Shown: positions 1-11,790 of the stretch, one piece after another
Numbering within the stretch: position 1 is the stretch's first letter
How the letters are laid out: each line of letters opens with the position of its first letter
NCBI RefSeq assembly: GCF_027887165.1
Contig: NC_077227.1
Location: forward strand, 78,188,988-78,252,987
DNA: 64,000 nt
Direction: 5' to 3'
From: Monodelphis domestica
Lineage: Eukaryota; Chordata; Mammalia; Didelphimorphia; Didelphidae
Notes under the pieces: generated by a model
The model's database searches: none
What the model saw: only the letters and a program-made list of their open reading frames with translations
Told to the model about the DNA's origin: nothing
Translations under genes and position numbers: made by a program

Positions 1-81
1 CCTCTTGGAATCCATGGGGGTTTGGAGCCAGCTCTAGTCTTCTGGCCCAGGAATTCCCAAGTCTTTTTTGCTGTCTTGCAG

Positions 82-1075
82 GCGTGAAACCCAACTACCT
101 GAAGGGTCTGTCTCATGTACTTAACAGTCTGCCGAAACCTGTGCTTTTGCCAGAGTTGCCAACAGTGAGTCCCCCTAGCCTTAATGGAATGGAGGGCAGG
201 AAGGGGTGCTAGGGCAGGCCCTGAACACCTAGAGGCCTCTCCCTCTGACCTGTTCTATTGCCCCTTAGTTACTCTCCCTGTTGCTCGAGGCCTTATCCTG
301 CACAGATTGTGTGGTGCAGCTCTCCACCCTCAGCTGCCTTCAGCCTCTTCTGCTGGATGCACCACAAGTCATGAGCCTTCACATCAATACCCTCGTCACC
401 AAGTTCCTAAACCTCAGTTGTAGCCCTTCAATGGTGAGTATGTTCCCAATACTCTTCCTGGCCAAGAGCCCTCCTCTTTCTCCATCCTGAGCTGTATCTC
501 ATGTCTCTTCCAGGCTGTTCGGATTGCTGCACTACAATGTGTGCATGCCCTCACCAGGCTTCCAACTTCTGTGGTAAGAGCCTATAATACCTATTTCAAA
601 AGGGATGACTAACAGTGGACACAGGTCACTAATGAGATGGAAAATGGAACCCATCCAGGGATCCTGAGAATACTAAGAACCTCTCAGAGCAAGGTTTCCA
701 CTCTAGTCCCCTCTCAGGGCAGTCAGGGACTTCTAAGGAACAGTAAGATTTATCCTCATCTTCCTAGGAAACCAGTTCTGCAGGCAAAAAGATAAGAGAA
801 TTCCTTCCTTATCCAGATGTGTTCCTAAGAGAATTAGAACCCATGTGACAGGCCCCTGTCCTTCCACAGCTGCTGCCCTACAAAATGCAGGTGATCCGGG
901 CCCTGGCTAAGCCCCTGGATGACAAAAAGAGGCTGGTACGCAGAGAAGCAGTGACAGCCAGGGGAGCATGGTAAGGGTCCAGGGAAAGGGAGACTTGGGG
1001 CCCAAGTCCAGCTCCACACTAACGCTGTGCCATCTCTTACTCCACAGGTTCCTCCTGGGGAGTCCAGGCAGCTGA
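82..1075 (+). CDS. MMS19: MMS19, last five coding exons (3' part only)
   Basis: C-terminal part of MMS19, the HEAT-repeat adaptor that, with CIAO1 and CIAO2B, delivers Fe-S clusters to nuclear and cytosolic enzymes such as DNA repair helicases and polymerases. Exons seen: 82-164, 269-433, 514-573, 870-970 and 1048-1075, all with AG acceptors and GT donors and consistent phase. The translation contains GVKPNYLKGLSHVLN, LLSLLLEALSC, VVQLSTLSCLQPLLLDAPQ, RIAALQCVHALTRLP, AKPLDDKKRLVRREAV and ends FLLGSPGS-stop, matching my memory of the human C-terminus. The Trp before FLLG is split by the last intron. The gene enters from the left edge, so its start is outside the window. ZDHHC16 lies tail to tail downstream. 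Confidence 0.95.
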
Positions 1076-1485
1076 GACCGTGGCCTTGTGCCTAACAACA
1101 CTGACAGACAATCTGATCCAGAGTCACTGACCCATCAAGCCGTCTTCCTAGTGAATGGGCCCTGCCCAGGGAGGGGAGATCATTGGCCCCCTCCCAGCTA
1201 TGGGCTCCATCTGGTGCTGCATGGCTGTACAAGGAACACAGTATTCCTCGTTGCTAGTGGATATTATGCAGTGACTTGTGTGAGGCCATGTGAGTGTTTT
1301 GGCAAGAAGAGACCCTGGCTGGGTGGAGGCTACAAGATGAAGAGGGAAAAGTTTTATGAGGGTAAAGAAGATATCTGGGCACCCTACTGAGGAATGAATG
1401 TGAGTGATTGGCCCTAAGGGCTACAAAGACTTTGTATGTTGTGTGTGTCCTTGCTAGAGAATAAAGACATCTTTTGGTTATGTGG
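1076..1485 (+). other. MMS19: MMS19 3' UTR and polyadenylation signal
   Basis: Non-coding tail after the TGA at 1073-1075. A canonical AATAAA at 1460-1465 suggests cleavage near 1480-1485. The long plus-strand open frame inside it has no recognisable homology and is taken as chance. Confidence 0.75.
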
Positions 1486-1734
1486 CCAGTACAGGAATCT
1501 GTCAGCCACCCCCAGTCTAGGACCTACAAAACCAATTAGTTCTCTTTTCTTAGAATGAGTGGAAGAAGAAGTACCTTGGGGGAGGGGTTAATGAATGAAC
1601 TTGATGCAATCTATAGAAACTAATAGCTGAGGCACTTCCTCCTTGAGACCATGAGCTGTTCCTACCATGGAGGCTTCACAACTCTACTCTCTCCTCTACT
1701 ACAGTAGTAAATGGGGAAGAACAGCATCCAGTTA

Positions 1735-2277
1735 GGTCTTTACAAAATGAAATACCTTTATTTCTGCAGTAAGCAGAGTGTGAAAAGTGGCAGTGACCTC
1801 AGTAAAAGCCCTGGTACCCCTTCACCCATTTCCTTCATCTTAAGAACCCAGGTGTCTTTTTGTCTTGAAGGTCTTTTTCCATTTTCTTCTCACACATTTT
1901 GGTGGGGTGTGGGGTGGTGGTACACAATACCAATTCTATAACCCAGAACTGAGTCTCTTAACAGTTTTTTAGTTTGGGCACAGGCTCTACCTCCATCTAG
2001 AATCCTGGCAACATGGATACTGGAACTTGTTAGCCTGAGTGAAAGGGACTTTAGCCCTGAAGTTTTCCATGTTACACCGCCCACTTAATGCCCAAAGGTT
2101 GATCCCCTAGCATTCTATGTGATACACAAAGCCAGGCCAAGTGATTTCTTTTGTTTTGTGGTTCCAAGAAGATCTCCCTACCCAAACCTTGTTCTAGGTT
2201 GAAAGAGGTCTCCAGCCCCTTGAGACCACAGAAGAGGTAGGACTAGCCTTGGAGGCTGTATGTACCTATAGCCCAGT
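1735..2277 (-). other. ZDHHC16: ZDHHC16 3' UTR and polyadenylation signal
   Basis: Minus-strand sequence after the stop codon at 2278-2280. A minus-strand AATAAA lies at about 1757-1763 and puts the mRNA end near 1735-1745, so the MMS19 and ZDHHC16 messages converge with about 250 bp between their ends. Confidence 0.7.
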
Positions 2278-5200
2278 TCACACAGCCAGTACAGAGTCTG
2301 GGGGTGTTATCACATAGGGAGGGGGGTCCCAGGTCATCCCGTTCCCATAGGGCAGATGACTGGAAGGCAATAGGACACGTGTCAGCCAGTGCCTGCAAGA
2401 GAAGATGACAAAATGAGTTCTTGGGAAGGGCTCTAGGTCTCCATCAATATCAGTGCTATTCCAAGTCTTGGATATAAACTCTATCCTCCCATACCAATCC
2501 CCAAATATGTTATATTGATGCAGTGTGCCAAAATAAATCCATGCCATCAGAGGAACTAGCCATCTTCATACATATCACTGAAGTCATGAATAAAAAAGAA
2601 AGGATCAGTAGTGGGGAAGTAGAAACAGAGCAACAAGGGGAGTGGGCTTTAGCCAAGAAACAGCAACTTAATTTACTTGTCCCTGAGGGGTCCTGCCTTG
2701 GATTCTGAGCCTAAAGATCTAAAGCAAGCCCTGGCACATACTGTATCAGTATAGCATAGACCTATTCAGAGACTTCCCTTCTGCCCTATTAATAAACATT
2801 CTCCAAAGTTACTATAGCCTGAGAGGCCATCACTTGCCTTCTTTATCTAAGATAGGAGAATTTTAAGTAATAGTCCTCAGCTAGTAACAGGTAACACCCC
2901 AGTGAATGGGCTCCTTTCCCCTGCCCATGCAAGTTTGTGATGTTTCATTCATTTACCTTCTTGTGTTCACACCAAGAAATACCTTCCAGTTGTCTAAGCA
3001 GCCGTAGTTATAAGGATTCCTGAATACCTGTATCAAAGGAAGATCTTGTGTGTCCAAGAGTCCACTTGTGTCCCCTTCCCATATCCCTGTAACTCACTTT
3101 TAAACTCAGAATCCTAGCCATAACCCCCACCCCACCTCCATTCTTTCTCACCCTAGACTCACTTTGCCCTTTGAGGAGAGCCGATGCCTTTCCTTCTTGT
3201 TGATGTGCCTCTCAATACTGGTCTCTCCTCGGCTAATGAGGACAGCATGCCATACAGTCAGAGCCCCTAGGGCCAGTGCCACTGAGCTAAGAGGAAATGA
3301 ACAAGACACTGGCATATATATTCCTTGCAATGTTTCATAAAGAACACTTAAAACAGTAAGACCTCACTCCAATGTAAGCACAAGAAAGCCCTATAAAATC
3401 TACCCCCATTCTGCCCAGTTTTCCCAACCAGCTCTTCTCTTGGATCACAGCTAGTACTTGATTCTCAATTTAAATCTAACTTAATAATTTAAAAAGATTC
3501 AAAATGACCAATTAACTACTTCCTCCTCCAAATACAAAGAAGAAAATGGCAAGATTCATCACTATTCAAGGAAGACATACAGAGAGCTGATGAATTCTAC
3601 CATGTGTGCCAAATTCTTAGGAACTTAAGGTCTGCTACATGAACCACCCAGATTCCAGAGAATGTGCTGAGAATGATAGGCTAGGTACTGACTCAGTGAT
3701 TGGTGGTAGGGGTAAGTTGGATATAAATGCCATCTCAGACCCAAGCACAAAGGATTTATTACTCAAAATTCATTGCCAACAAAAGCCTTGTATCTCATAC
3801 TATGGTTCTAGATCTTTGCAATTCTGAGACTTGGCTTTTAGACTGAATTCTGGCCAGCCAAGATCATCTATCCCAAGTCTGATGTTGCTTCTAAGGAACC
3901 AGGAAGCAAGGACATAAAGTGTGGAATCCACCCCTAGACCTTGTCTCTCAAGACGCTTCCAAATGGATCAGCAAGGGCTGGGGATGGAACTTTGCTTGCT
4001 TCTAGTTGTGAAAAATCTAATAAATCTCTTTTCATCTGGTTCAGAAGACTTTCTAATTAGACTGACATCAGCCTGTGTCTGAGGACAGCATAGTCTGCAA
4101 CAGAACACAAATACCTTTGTTTCTGCTCTAGGGAATTTGTTTCAAAACCCAGTATCTGAGCATGACTTACCCAGACTTACTGATAGTAGTAGGTAGAGTG
4201 TGAGTATGTATATGCAGGCATTGCTAAGAGATGTGGAAAAGGTTTGGGGGCATTGGCCAAGTTTTGTTTTTCCCTTTCTGGAATGAAGAGTCTAGGAGGT
4301 GGGGCAGCTAGTGGATAGAGAACCAGGCCCAGAGACCGGAGGTCTTGAGTTCAAATTAGGCATAGACATTTCCTGGGCAAGTCACTTAACCCCAAACCCC
4401 AGGCCCTTACCACTCTTCTGCCATGGAACCAATACTGATTCTAAGACAAAGATGAAGGTTTTTTAAAGAGTCTAGGACGCAAAAGGTCAGCTTCTTCCAA
4501 GGGCTCGGGGATGATTTAGTCCTGTTTACTCATCCTTAGTAACAAAGGCTTTTCATCAAGACCTATCAGGGACAGTGGAGTGTTACCTGCACAGGAACCA
4601 TAGGTAAACCAGGCTTTTGTGAGTCATCCTTTCCCGGAAGGAGAAGGCAGGTGGTGGGGTCTGGTGATATGTCTGAAACAAACAAATGACCTGAGTGTGT
4701 GTCCCATTAGTCCAATGCTGTTGCCAGCAGAGGCCCCAGCATCAACAGCTATGACACTGGTCCAGGTTTTAGGACAGAAAAAGACAGAAATAAGGCTAGA
4801 GATGAGTCGAGAAAGCAGCCAGATGGGCAGACAGAGGCCAGCAATGTCATTACATGGACAAAACACTGGCCAGAGCAGATCTAAACAAGATGTGAAAGCA
4901 CAGGGGTAAGGGTTGGACTCAGCCAGTAAGTTTTAGACAACAGAGATGAGGCTCCAGGGGAAGTGTTTTCACTGCCCTCCTCCCCAGTGTGATTCCAAGA
5001 GTTGATAAGATCCATATCCTACCTAGCTGACTAGTGTGGGGAAAGCACTTTATAAACAAATTTCAAGGTATATTAGTACAGACAAGGCCTGAGGATTAAG
5101 GAAATTGGCCATAAAAACTCATGAGGGGTTGGTGCAGGGGAGTAGAATAATGAGGGGAGATTTTCTTATAAGGCTGCAGCCTTTGCCAGAGTTAAAAGAC

Positions 5201-7781
5201 CAGATTAACCTTGTTTTCTGTCTCTGGACCCTGGAACCCCATTACACAGACCAACAAAGACTCCATGCTGCTCAGGCCAGCACCTATGTAGAGCCTTTTC
5301 AGTTTGAAGGAAGAAGTAATAGGGCTGGATAGCTGTTAGGAAAGTGATTTGAAGCCATTAAAATACTCTGCCAAAAAGTTATTTGTCTAGGCCTGGCACT
5401 GCTCCCAAGGACCACAGCCCCAGTGCCCACTGCTGCCCAGTGCAGACAGCCACCCACAGCACACCACTCTACAGCCTCCAAAGGCCCCAGAGCTTGGAAG
5501 GCCAGGGTGACCTCTCCACACCTATCACCCCAGGCCTGAGCAGCAGGAGGCAGTGAGTGGTTCGGCCCACCTGATTGGCAGCCACCTGTAGTTTGTTCCT
5601 GTTGAGCTGTTTCATTTTCTATGGAAATGGAAAATAGGACCGGTTATATTCTCTGGCCTTACAATGGGCACTTTGCCAGCCCCACTCCACAGGGTAGGTG
5701 TCTCCTGTACCACTGTCACCCTGCTCTAAAGCTCCTCCACTCAGTCCCCTCAGCCCTCCTTGCTCACCTCAAGGGCAGCATACGCTTCCCGGAACATGTC
5801 CCAGCTGCCAAAGCTGCAGTACACACAGCCCAGGGTCATGAAGAAGCAGAAGGAGAAGAAGTACCGGTGGTTGTAGTGGCCCACACAGTTGTTCAACCAA
5901 GCTGGGGGTAAGGACTTAAGGATCAGCTTAGCCAGCATCCTCCAGAGGGTGCCCAGGGCAGGGAGAGCTGACCAACCAGCCAGGGAGGGGAGAGCAGAGG
6001 ATGCCACTCCCTAGCACTCTAGGCCTGCTTGTGCCATGATCACAGAACAAAAGACTAAATTCTGAAGGCCAATCTCTTAATTATGATGCTTGCTGGAACC
6101 ACATGCTAAATGGTGGGACAACTCTTCAAGCCTCCGAAAACTCCACTAAGTCCATTATGACCATTGGGAATTGAGATCTTTAGGAAGTAACAAGCTGTAC
6201 CTGCAATTCAACTGAATGTGGATACAGTCCAGAACTTTGATGAGAAACATTACTGAGTACTGATGGCAAGAAGGGAAGGGACTTAAGTTTTAGCAAGTCA
6301 AAGCAAGACCCTTGGCTCAGTCTTTCTCCACATACATCTCCATTTCTGCAACTGAACTTTCTACCAAGACTTGTTCAGTCTCTATTCGTTTCTGTTCTCA
6401 AGAAAATAAATTGGCTTCCAAGACTTTTTTCCTCCTACAAGATCAAATTTTATAGAGCTACCCAAAGCCTCTAAACCTGTTGTTTGTCCTAGGAAAGGAC
6501 TTCGTTCTCTAGAAAGAGCTATTTAATCTTCCCTGTGTTTTCTTCTAAGACTTTTAAAATACATTGGTATTATATGGGAAAGGAGCTGGGAAGGCTCCTG
6601 TTGCTTGAGAGACAGAATCAAAATGTTCAACAGGGTGGGCAATGCCAAATTCAGGGAATCTTGGTAAAAGGATACGGCAGTGATGATCCATTTTTAACAC
6701 ACACCTGTAAGGAGGAACAGGCCTTCACATTACTATAGACCAAAATACTAAGAGGCAATTCCAACTATGTTCAACAAAGGTTGACATTTTTAAAGATTGT
6801 ATTAGCTTGCCCATAACTGGCCACAGAAAGCCAAGGAGATAGAAGAGAAGCACTGGGGACCAACCTGTTACAGATGCTGCAGTGATGTGTCCGTGCTGGT
6901 TTGGGATAAATGCACTTCTTGCAGATAGACACAGTGGCAAGGTCAGTCTTAGCCTATATTGGAAGAGAACAGGTCAGAGGCCTCAAAAATATTTCAGATC
7001 CTGAAAAGAATCTTTTTAGAAACTGATGGCAACAAGATCTTTAAAGAATCCTGCTCCCACATCTTGCTGCCCCTTTTGCTAGGATCTGAGATTTCCTAGC
7101 TTATCAGTCTCACCCTGGTGTTCTGTGCCTTCTCTGAGTCCTACCTGGGGGGGATATCCAGGAGGTGTGGTGATGGCCTGGTAGTAGTGGAAGACAATGA
7201 GAATGAGGTTCCAGTGACTGTAGACGAAATGCCAGCAGATTCGGGGGACAGAATAGGTATGGAGGATAAGGGGCAAGACACACAGGTAGGCAATAGCCAC
7301 AATGGAGCTCGTCAGCACAATCACCAGGGCCACAAAGACCTGTCAACAATAAGAAGTCAACACTTAGCTGTTCCCTGGCAAATGGAAGGGTAGCACCCCA
7401 CCACTAAGGTACGAGAAAAAGACAAAAATAAAGCCTAGTTTGGAAAGGCTTCTTTTGTAGTCATCAGTTAAGACATCTATCCCCATCCGTCCACCCAGAT
7501 ACCTGTCATGTTAATCCCAAGATCCAGGCAACACTCACCACACCAAACCAGCGGATCACATTGTCGACAAGCCAGTACACAGGCTCAAATGCAGAGTCAA
7601 TGACAGTGTCGCTGCCCCCAAAAGAGTTGTAGAGTAGAGAGCGCAGACAAACTTTTCCATAGCGCCAACGAAGTACAAGATTCCGAAGTAACGGTGGGCA
7701 TCGGCGTCTGTAGCCCAGGAGGAGAAGTAAACGCAAGCATAGGCGTGCTGGCCCCAGCAACAGGGAACGGCGGCTTCGCAT
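2278..7781 (-). CDS. ZDHHC16: ZDHHC16, DHHC palmitoyltransferase (complete, 10 coding exons)
   Basis: Membrane S-acyltransferase of the DHHC family, known in human as Abl-philin 2 and placed in the ER. It transfers palmitate to cysteines. Coding exons in transcript order: 7781-7539, 7339-7145, 6953-6865, 6704-6676, 5901-5768, 5618-5571, 4672-4587, 3286-3163, 3027-2957, 2392-2278. They sum to 1,134 nt, or 377 residues plus stop, the human length as I recall it. The start ATG (7779-7781) opens MRSRRSLLLGPARLCLR. Hydrophobic segments lie near residues 78-112, 120-136, 198-216 and 265-295. The Cys-rich domain spans about 155-205 with CKKC, THHCSIC and the catalytic DHHC at 182-185 followed by PWLNNCVGHYNHRYF. 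DHHC sits on a 29-nt micro-exon. The protein ends PPDSVLAV. Confidence 0.95.
4299..4466 (+). mobile_element. Type-A SINE
   Basis: Head GGGGCAGCTAGTGGATAG, B-box GAGTTCAAAT and tail ATTCTAAGAC..GAAGG then T-rich. It lies in the ZDHHC16 intron between coding exons 7 and 8. Confidence 0.75.
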
Positions 7782-7984
7782 GGCCTCCTACAGCAAGATA
7801 AATAGCCAGTCAATCCCAAACTCCGGAATCCTACTAAACAAAATGAAGAAGACCAAGGTCTCTCTTGGGTCCCACTCAGCCGGGGCCCCAATGACTTAAC
7901 TATCCAAACCACCACAGGATAATAGGCCCAAGGCTTTAAGTCTGAACAATCAAACTTAATTAGAAATACAAACACACAACACTA

Positions 7985-8125
7985 AAATTATAACCCTCAT
8001 AAATGTGAGGTAGGCAGTGTATTATCCCTATTTTCCAGGTAGACTCAGAGATGAAGTAGTTTGAGTAGAATTACATCTAAGTTAGGATTTGAGTCCACAT
8101 CTAAATCCAGCATTCTTTCCATTAT
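7985..8125. mobile_element. MIR-like SINE remnant
   Basis: Carries the recognisable 'gaggtaggcagtg..atccctattt' and 'gatttgagtccacatctaaatccagcattctttcc' segments of an ancient CORE-SINE, heavily diverged. Confidence 0.5.
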
Positions 8126-8418
8126 ACAGTGCTTACTCAACATAAGGCGGATGTAAGCCTAGAAGTTAAGTGATATGTCTTTTGCATCAAGAAGGCCAGA
8201 AGAGAATTGACTTGCCTTAAGTAAAAGTTCACCCTGAATTTCTCTGTAGAATAGGAACCAAAAGAACAGAGGAACTTTAAACAAATAGGAACAATAATAA
8301 CATCAACCACAAAAAAAAGTCCACTCAAATGCATTACCACTGAAAGAAGAGAATGAGAAGAAGCCTATTCTTGACTTTCAGCAATGGCAGAGCTGTTGGG
8401 GAAGCTGCCTGTGATCGA

Positions 8419-8440
8419 TCTCTCTCTCTCTCTCTCTCTC
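8419..8440 (+). repeat. (TC)n microsatellite
   Basis: Eleven uninterrupted TC units in ZDHHC16 intron 1. Confidence 0.95.
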
Positions 8441-8714
8441 GTCTACCTTCTCCCATTCATCTCATGCTTCTAATGTTTTCCACCTCTGGACAGCCAGCCC
8501 TTTTAGCTAAAACTAGCCACGTAAGGATGTGAAACCCTTCTGGAATGGGTCCTATTCCTAGATCTTTGATGCCATCTATATCCCTGGAGAAAGCTATCAG
8601 TTCTCATCTTCAGGACTGTTATTACAGATCAGAGACCTCAGGCTGGCAGCATAAAATTCCCAAGCTTTGCAACTTCCAGTCTCCTCATTCAGACAGTCCC
8701 AACCATCATATGAT

Positions 8715-8945
8715 GTTATAACAACTCAAATGGCACTTTGTGGATACAGAGATATATTATCTCATTTGATCCTTGAAACATCCTATGAGATAGGCAAAAC
8801 AAGCATTATTGTCCCCGTTATACAGATGAGGAAAGTCTCAGAGAAACTTAAAGGACTTCCTCAAGAGCATACAGCTAGCAAGTAGCATAGCCTGATTTCG
8901 AGTCCAGAACTTATGATTTCAAGTACTGTATTCTTTCCACTGTTT
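8715..8945 (+). mobile_element. MIR-like SINE
   Basis: Shows the 'tatctcatttgatccttgaaac', 'tacagatgaggaaa' and 'agcatacagctagcaagtagcat' blocks of the MIR core and 3' part. Confidence 0.65.
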
Positions 8946-9819
8946 CTTATATTCCTTGGTGCCTCTTCTAATCCCCCTATTCAGAGACTAAAATACCACC
9001 AAGATATGGGTAGCAAAATGACTCCACTTCTAATCTGGAAGCGACATATATTGGGGATGTAATGTATTTAAAGGTTGCCTGTGTCCTATTCCTCAAGCTC
9101 AGATTTGAGAACAATATAACCTGTGAAGTTGTGTCCTTTCCCAAACTAGTTCAAGTTAACCTAATGATCCCTCCCTTTCTCCTCTTTGTCCCAAGCAGAA
9201 ATACTTTCTCTACAGTGAATGACTGTTCCTCACAGGCCTGCTTCCTAGCTTATCTATCACCCCAGTACTCCAAATTCTTAAATACCTTCAAATGTCTTCC
9301 TTCTCTCTGATTGTGGAATAACAAATAGCAATGAAAAGGGGAAGGATACTTAACCAGTGTTTTCAACTAAAGACCTCTGTCTTTATACCAATTTTGTGAA
9401 TAAAGTTGCATCTCTATTATCACAGAGTAAATTATCTGATTTATCATGTAGGAGGCAGGATGGTTCTGCTTTGTTCTCAGCTCCTGTGGACTTATTTATT
9501 TAGTATGAAGCCTGAAACCCAAATGAAACTGGAGGAGGTCAGTATACATCTAGGCATGGTTTCAGTTCAGTAACTGGATCAGCATCCCTTCCTCCCACCC
9601 AAGAAAAGCCTTTAAACACAAATGTTCCATCTTCCATTCCTACACCTGTCCAAGGAAAATTTAAGTCAGACAATGAACTGGGAGAGAGAAATAATATTAC
9701 TTCTTTGGCCAGCACCTCAAAGAAGTCGGAAGCAATGCTGTCAGTAGCATGGCTCAGGAAGGTCTCCAACCCCCTGACACCAGGGCAATCAGGAATAAAA
9801 TGCCAAAGGACAGAGAATG

Positions 9820-10090
9820 TAGGAACTTTGAAACCCTTTCAAGACTCAGCTCAAATCCTATCCTCTACTGGAGGCTTTTCTTGGTCCCCCTACTCCTATT
9901 ACTACCTTTCCTTCTCATATTTCCTTCTATCTACTCTGTTTAAATCTTACAGGCACCTTGTTATTTACATGTCTCCTGTATTAAAAACGTGAAATCCTTG
10001 AGGACAAGAACAATATTCTTGCTCTGTATCCCCATAACAGGCCAGTACCCTGTTACAGGATAAGAGCTTAATAAAGACTTACTAACTAGC
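9820..10090 (+). mobile_element. L2 LINE 3' end
   Basis: Contains the L2 terminal motifs 'ccttgaggacaagaac' and 'agagcttaataaagactta'. Confidence 0.6.
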
Positions 10091-10271
10091 TTACTGAACT
10101 GTCACTTGGTTTAAAGTAAGAGTTTTTATAACAGGCAAGCATATATTCAAGGGCAAAAACCTTGCATTTCAAAACTGAGCAAAACTGTTAAATGCTATTT
10201 TGGATTATCCCCATTACTGCTCTTTTTCATTGGTGCATATAATAACAAGTGGCCCATAATGTTTAAAATTA

Positions 10272-10474
10272 CTTTTTTTAAAAAACCCTTACCTTGTCTC
10301 ATTATCAATATTGTGTAATGGTTCCAAGGCAGAGGAATGGTAAGAGCTAGGGAATGGGGGTTAAGTAACTTGCCCAAGGTCACACAGTTAGGAAGTTCAT
10401 GAGGTCACATTTGAACCCAGGACCTCCCATCTCTAAATCTTGCTCTCAGTCCATTAAGCCACCTCCCTGCCCCA
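10272..10474 (-). mobile_element. Type-A SINE, antisense
   Basis: Reversed tail at the left (TTTTTAAAAAACCCTTACC), reversed B-box ATTTGAACCCAGGACCTCCC and a reversed head ending in CTGCCCC. Confidence 0.8.
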
Positions 10475-11279
10475 AAAATCAATTTTTAAAAATACCACTG
10501 ATGACCTTTCATGACCAGAATAAACGCAAATTAAATAGTACTACCTTAAAATTCTCCATTCTTCTAATATGAGGGTAACTAGAAGCCCTTCTCCATAGAC
10601 TGTAAACCCAAACAAGTAATCTCTTCAATCGGTTTCTGATTTCTACCCACAGAACAGTCCTCTCTCAAGTCCTAAACTTGTCATCCTCCAGCTAATTGTC
10701 CCACTCTCTTTACATGTGCTAGATAGGTTTCCCCTTAGGAAAAAGAAAGGGGCAGGCAGGAGGTAAGTGCTGCCCACCCATCTGTTCCTTCTAGGGCTAC
10801 CACCCCAAAGAGACAATCTGAAAATGCCATGCTACTTCAACATCTGACCGTGAATAAGGGTTAATTCATTGGGTAAAGAATGTCTTAAAGAGTGCTGTGC
10901 TCTCCCTTTGAATCACTGTGGAGCGTTGAAGGTGACAGCGCAACAGAAAGGGCAGCCCCTGACCAGGGGCAAAACTTTCTTGAGGGTCTGGGGTAGATAG
11001 AGGTGACGAAGGGCAAACCGAGTGGCCACGCTGGGTCAAGTCTTAACGTTTCACCAAGCACAGAGGCAAAGGGTTTATGTCGCCTCCGTCGGCAGCCAAT
11101 CCATCTGCCAGGTGGGGAAGCAGGTGCATTTAAAGCGGTTTCCATAAAAATCCAGAAAAGGGGGTGAGAGAGTACGAATGAGCCTCCCCTCTCATTAAAC
11201 ACATCCCCCTCCCCAGGACATAGGTGCTATCCCCAAAGGATGAAGCCCCAGCGTCCAGGAGGCTTGAGGTGAGGAGGAG

Positions 11280-11790
11280 GAGCGCCCACTGATCCCGCTC
11301 GCGCCCCGTATTTCCACGCCCCCCACGGCTGGGGGCCCGAGAGCTAGGGGGAAAAGAATGAGGTGGGGGAAGAGGTTGGGGCCCCAGAGGCCCCCTTACC
11401 TCCTGCCTACCGGGCAACGAATCAGTCGAGCCCTGAAGCCTCCACGGCTCACTGCAGCCTCCGCCGAAGCCGACCCCGGCCCCAGACCGCCCGACCCACC
11501 ATCCCCAAACCGCACCGGCAGCGGCGGCAGAACCGCTACCACCTCTGCCTCCCCTACGGCGCAAGCGTGGGAAGCCCGGCGCCCGCCCTCTTTTCCTTCT
11601 TCCAGGCACTCTGGGAGCTGAAGTTCTAGGGGGAGGCTTCAGAGAAGTCACGTGGTTCTCCAGCCAATTGGCAGTTCTGTTACTGAGGTCCTCACTCCTT
11701 GATTAGACCAATGGATTTATGATCGGCTTCCTACTATGGCTGGTGGGAAGTCTTGGTTATGGCGCCGCCGTTGAAGTACTGTGTCCCAGG
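11280..11790. promoter_or_regulatory. CpG-rich bidirectional promoter of ZDHHC16 and EXOSC1
   Basis: CpG-dense DNA lies between the minus-strand ZDHHC16 first exon and the EXOSC1 start codon at 11,759. Visible elements: an E-box CACGTG at 11,649-11,654, CCAAT boxes at 11,664-11,668 and 11,708-11,712, and at about 11,605-11,627 a minus-strand match to the ZNF143/THAP11 type (core CTCCCAGAGTGCC). There is no clear TATA box, as is usual for housekeeping bidirectional promoters. Use of these sites is inferred. Confidence 0.65.
11400..11600 (-). other. ZDHHC16: ZDHHC16 non-coding exon 1 (5' UTR), approximate
   Basis: Inferred first exon. On the minus strand a good donor (GCAGGAG then GTAAGG) falls at 11,400 inside GC- and CpG-rich DNA, 3.6 kb upstream of the exon with the start codon. 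The upstream limit is a guess because the start site cannot be read from sequence. Confidence 0.55.

Larger units (their letters stand above)
7788..11399 (-). other. ZDHHC16: ZDHHC16 intron 1 (5' UTR intron)
   Basis: A 3.6 kb gap between the non-coding first exon (donor GTAAGG just left of 11,400) and the coding exon (acceptor before 7787). It holds MIR-like pieces near 7,985-8,125 and 8,715-8,945, a (TC)n tract at 8,419-8,440, an L2 tail at about 9,820-10,090 and a minus-strand SINE at 10,272-10,474. I see no further coding sequence. Confidence 0.6.
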
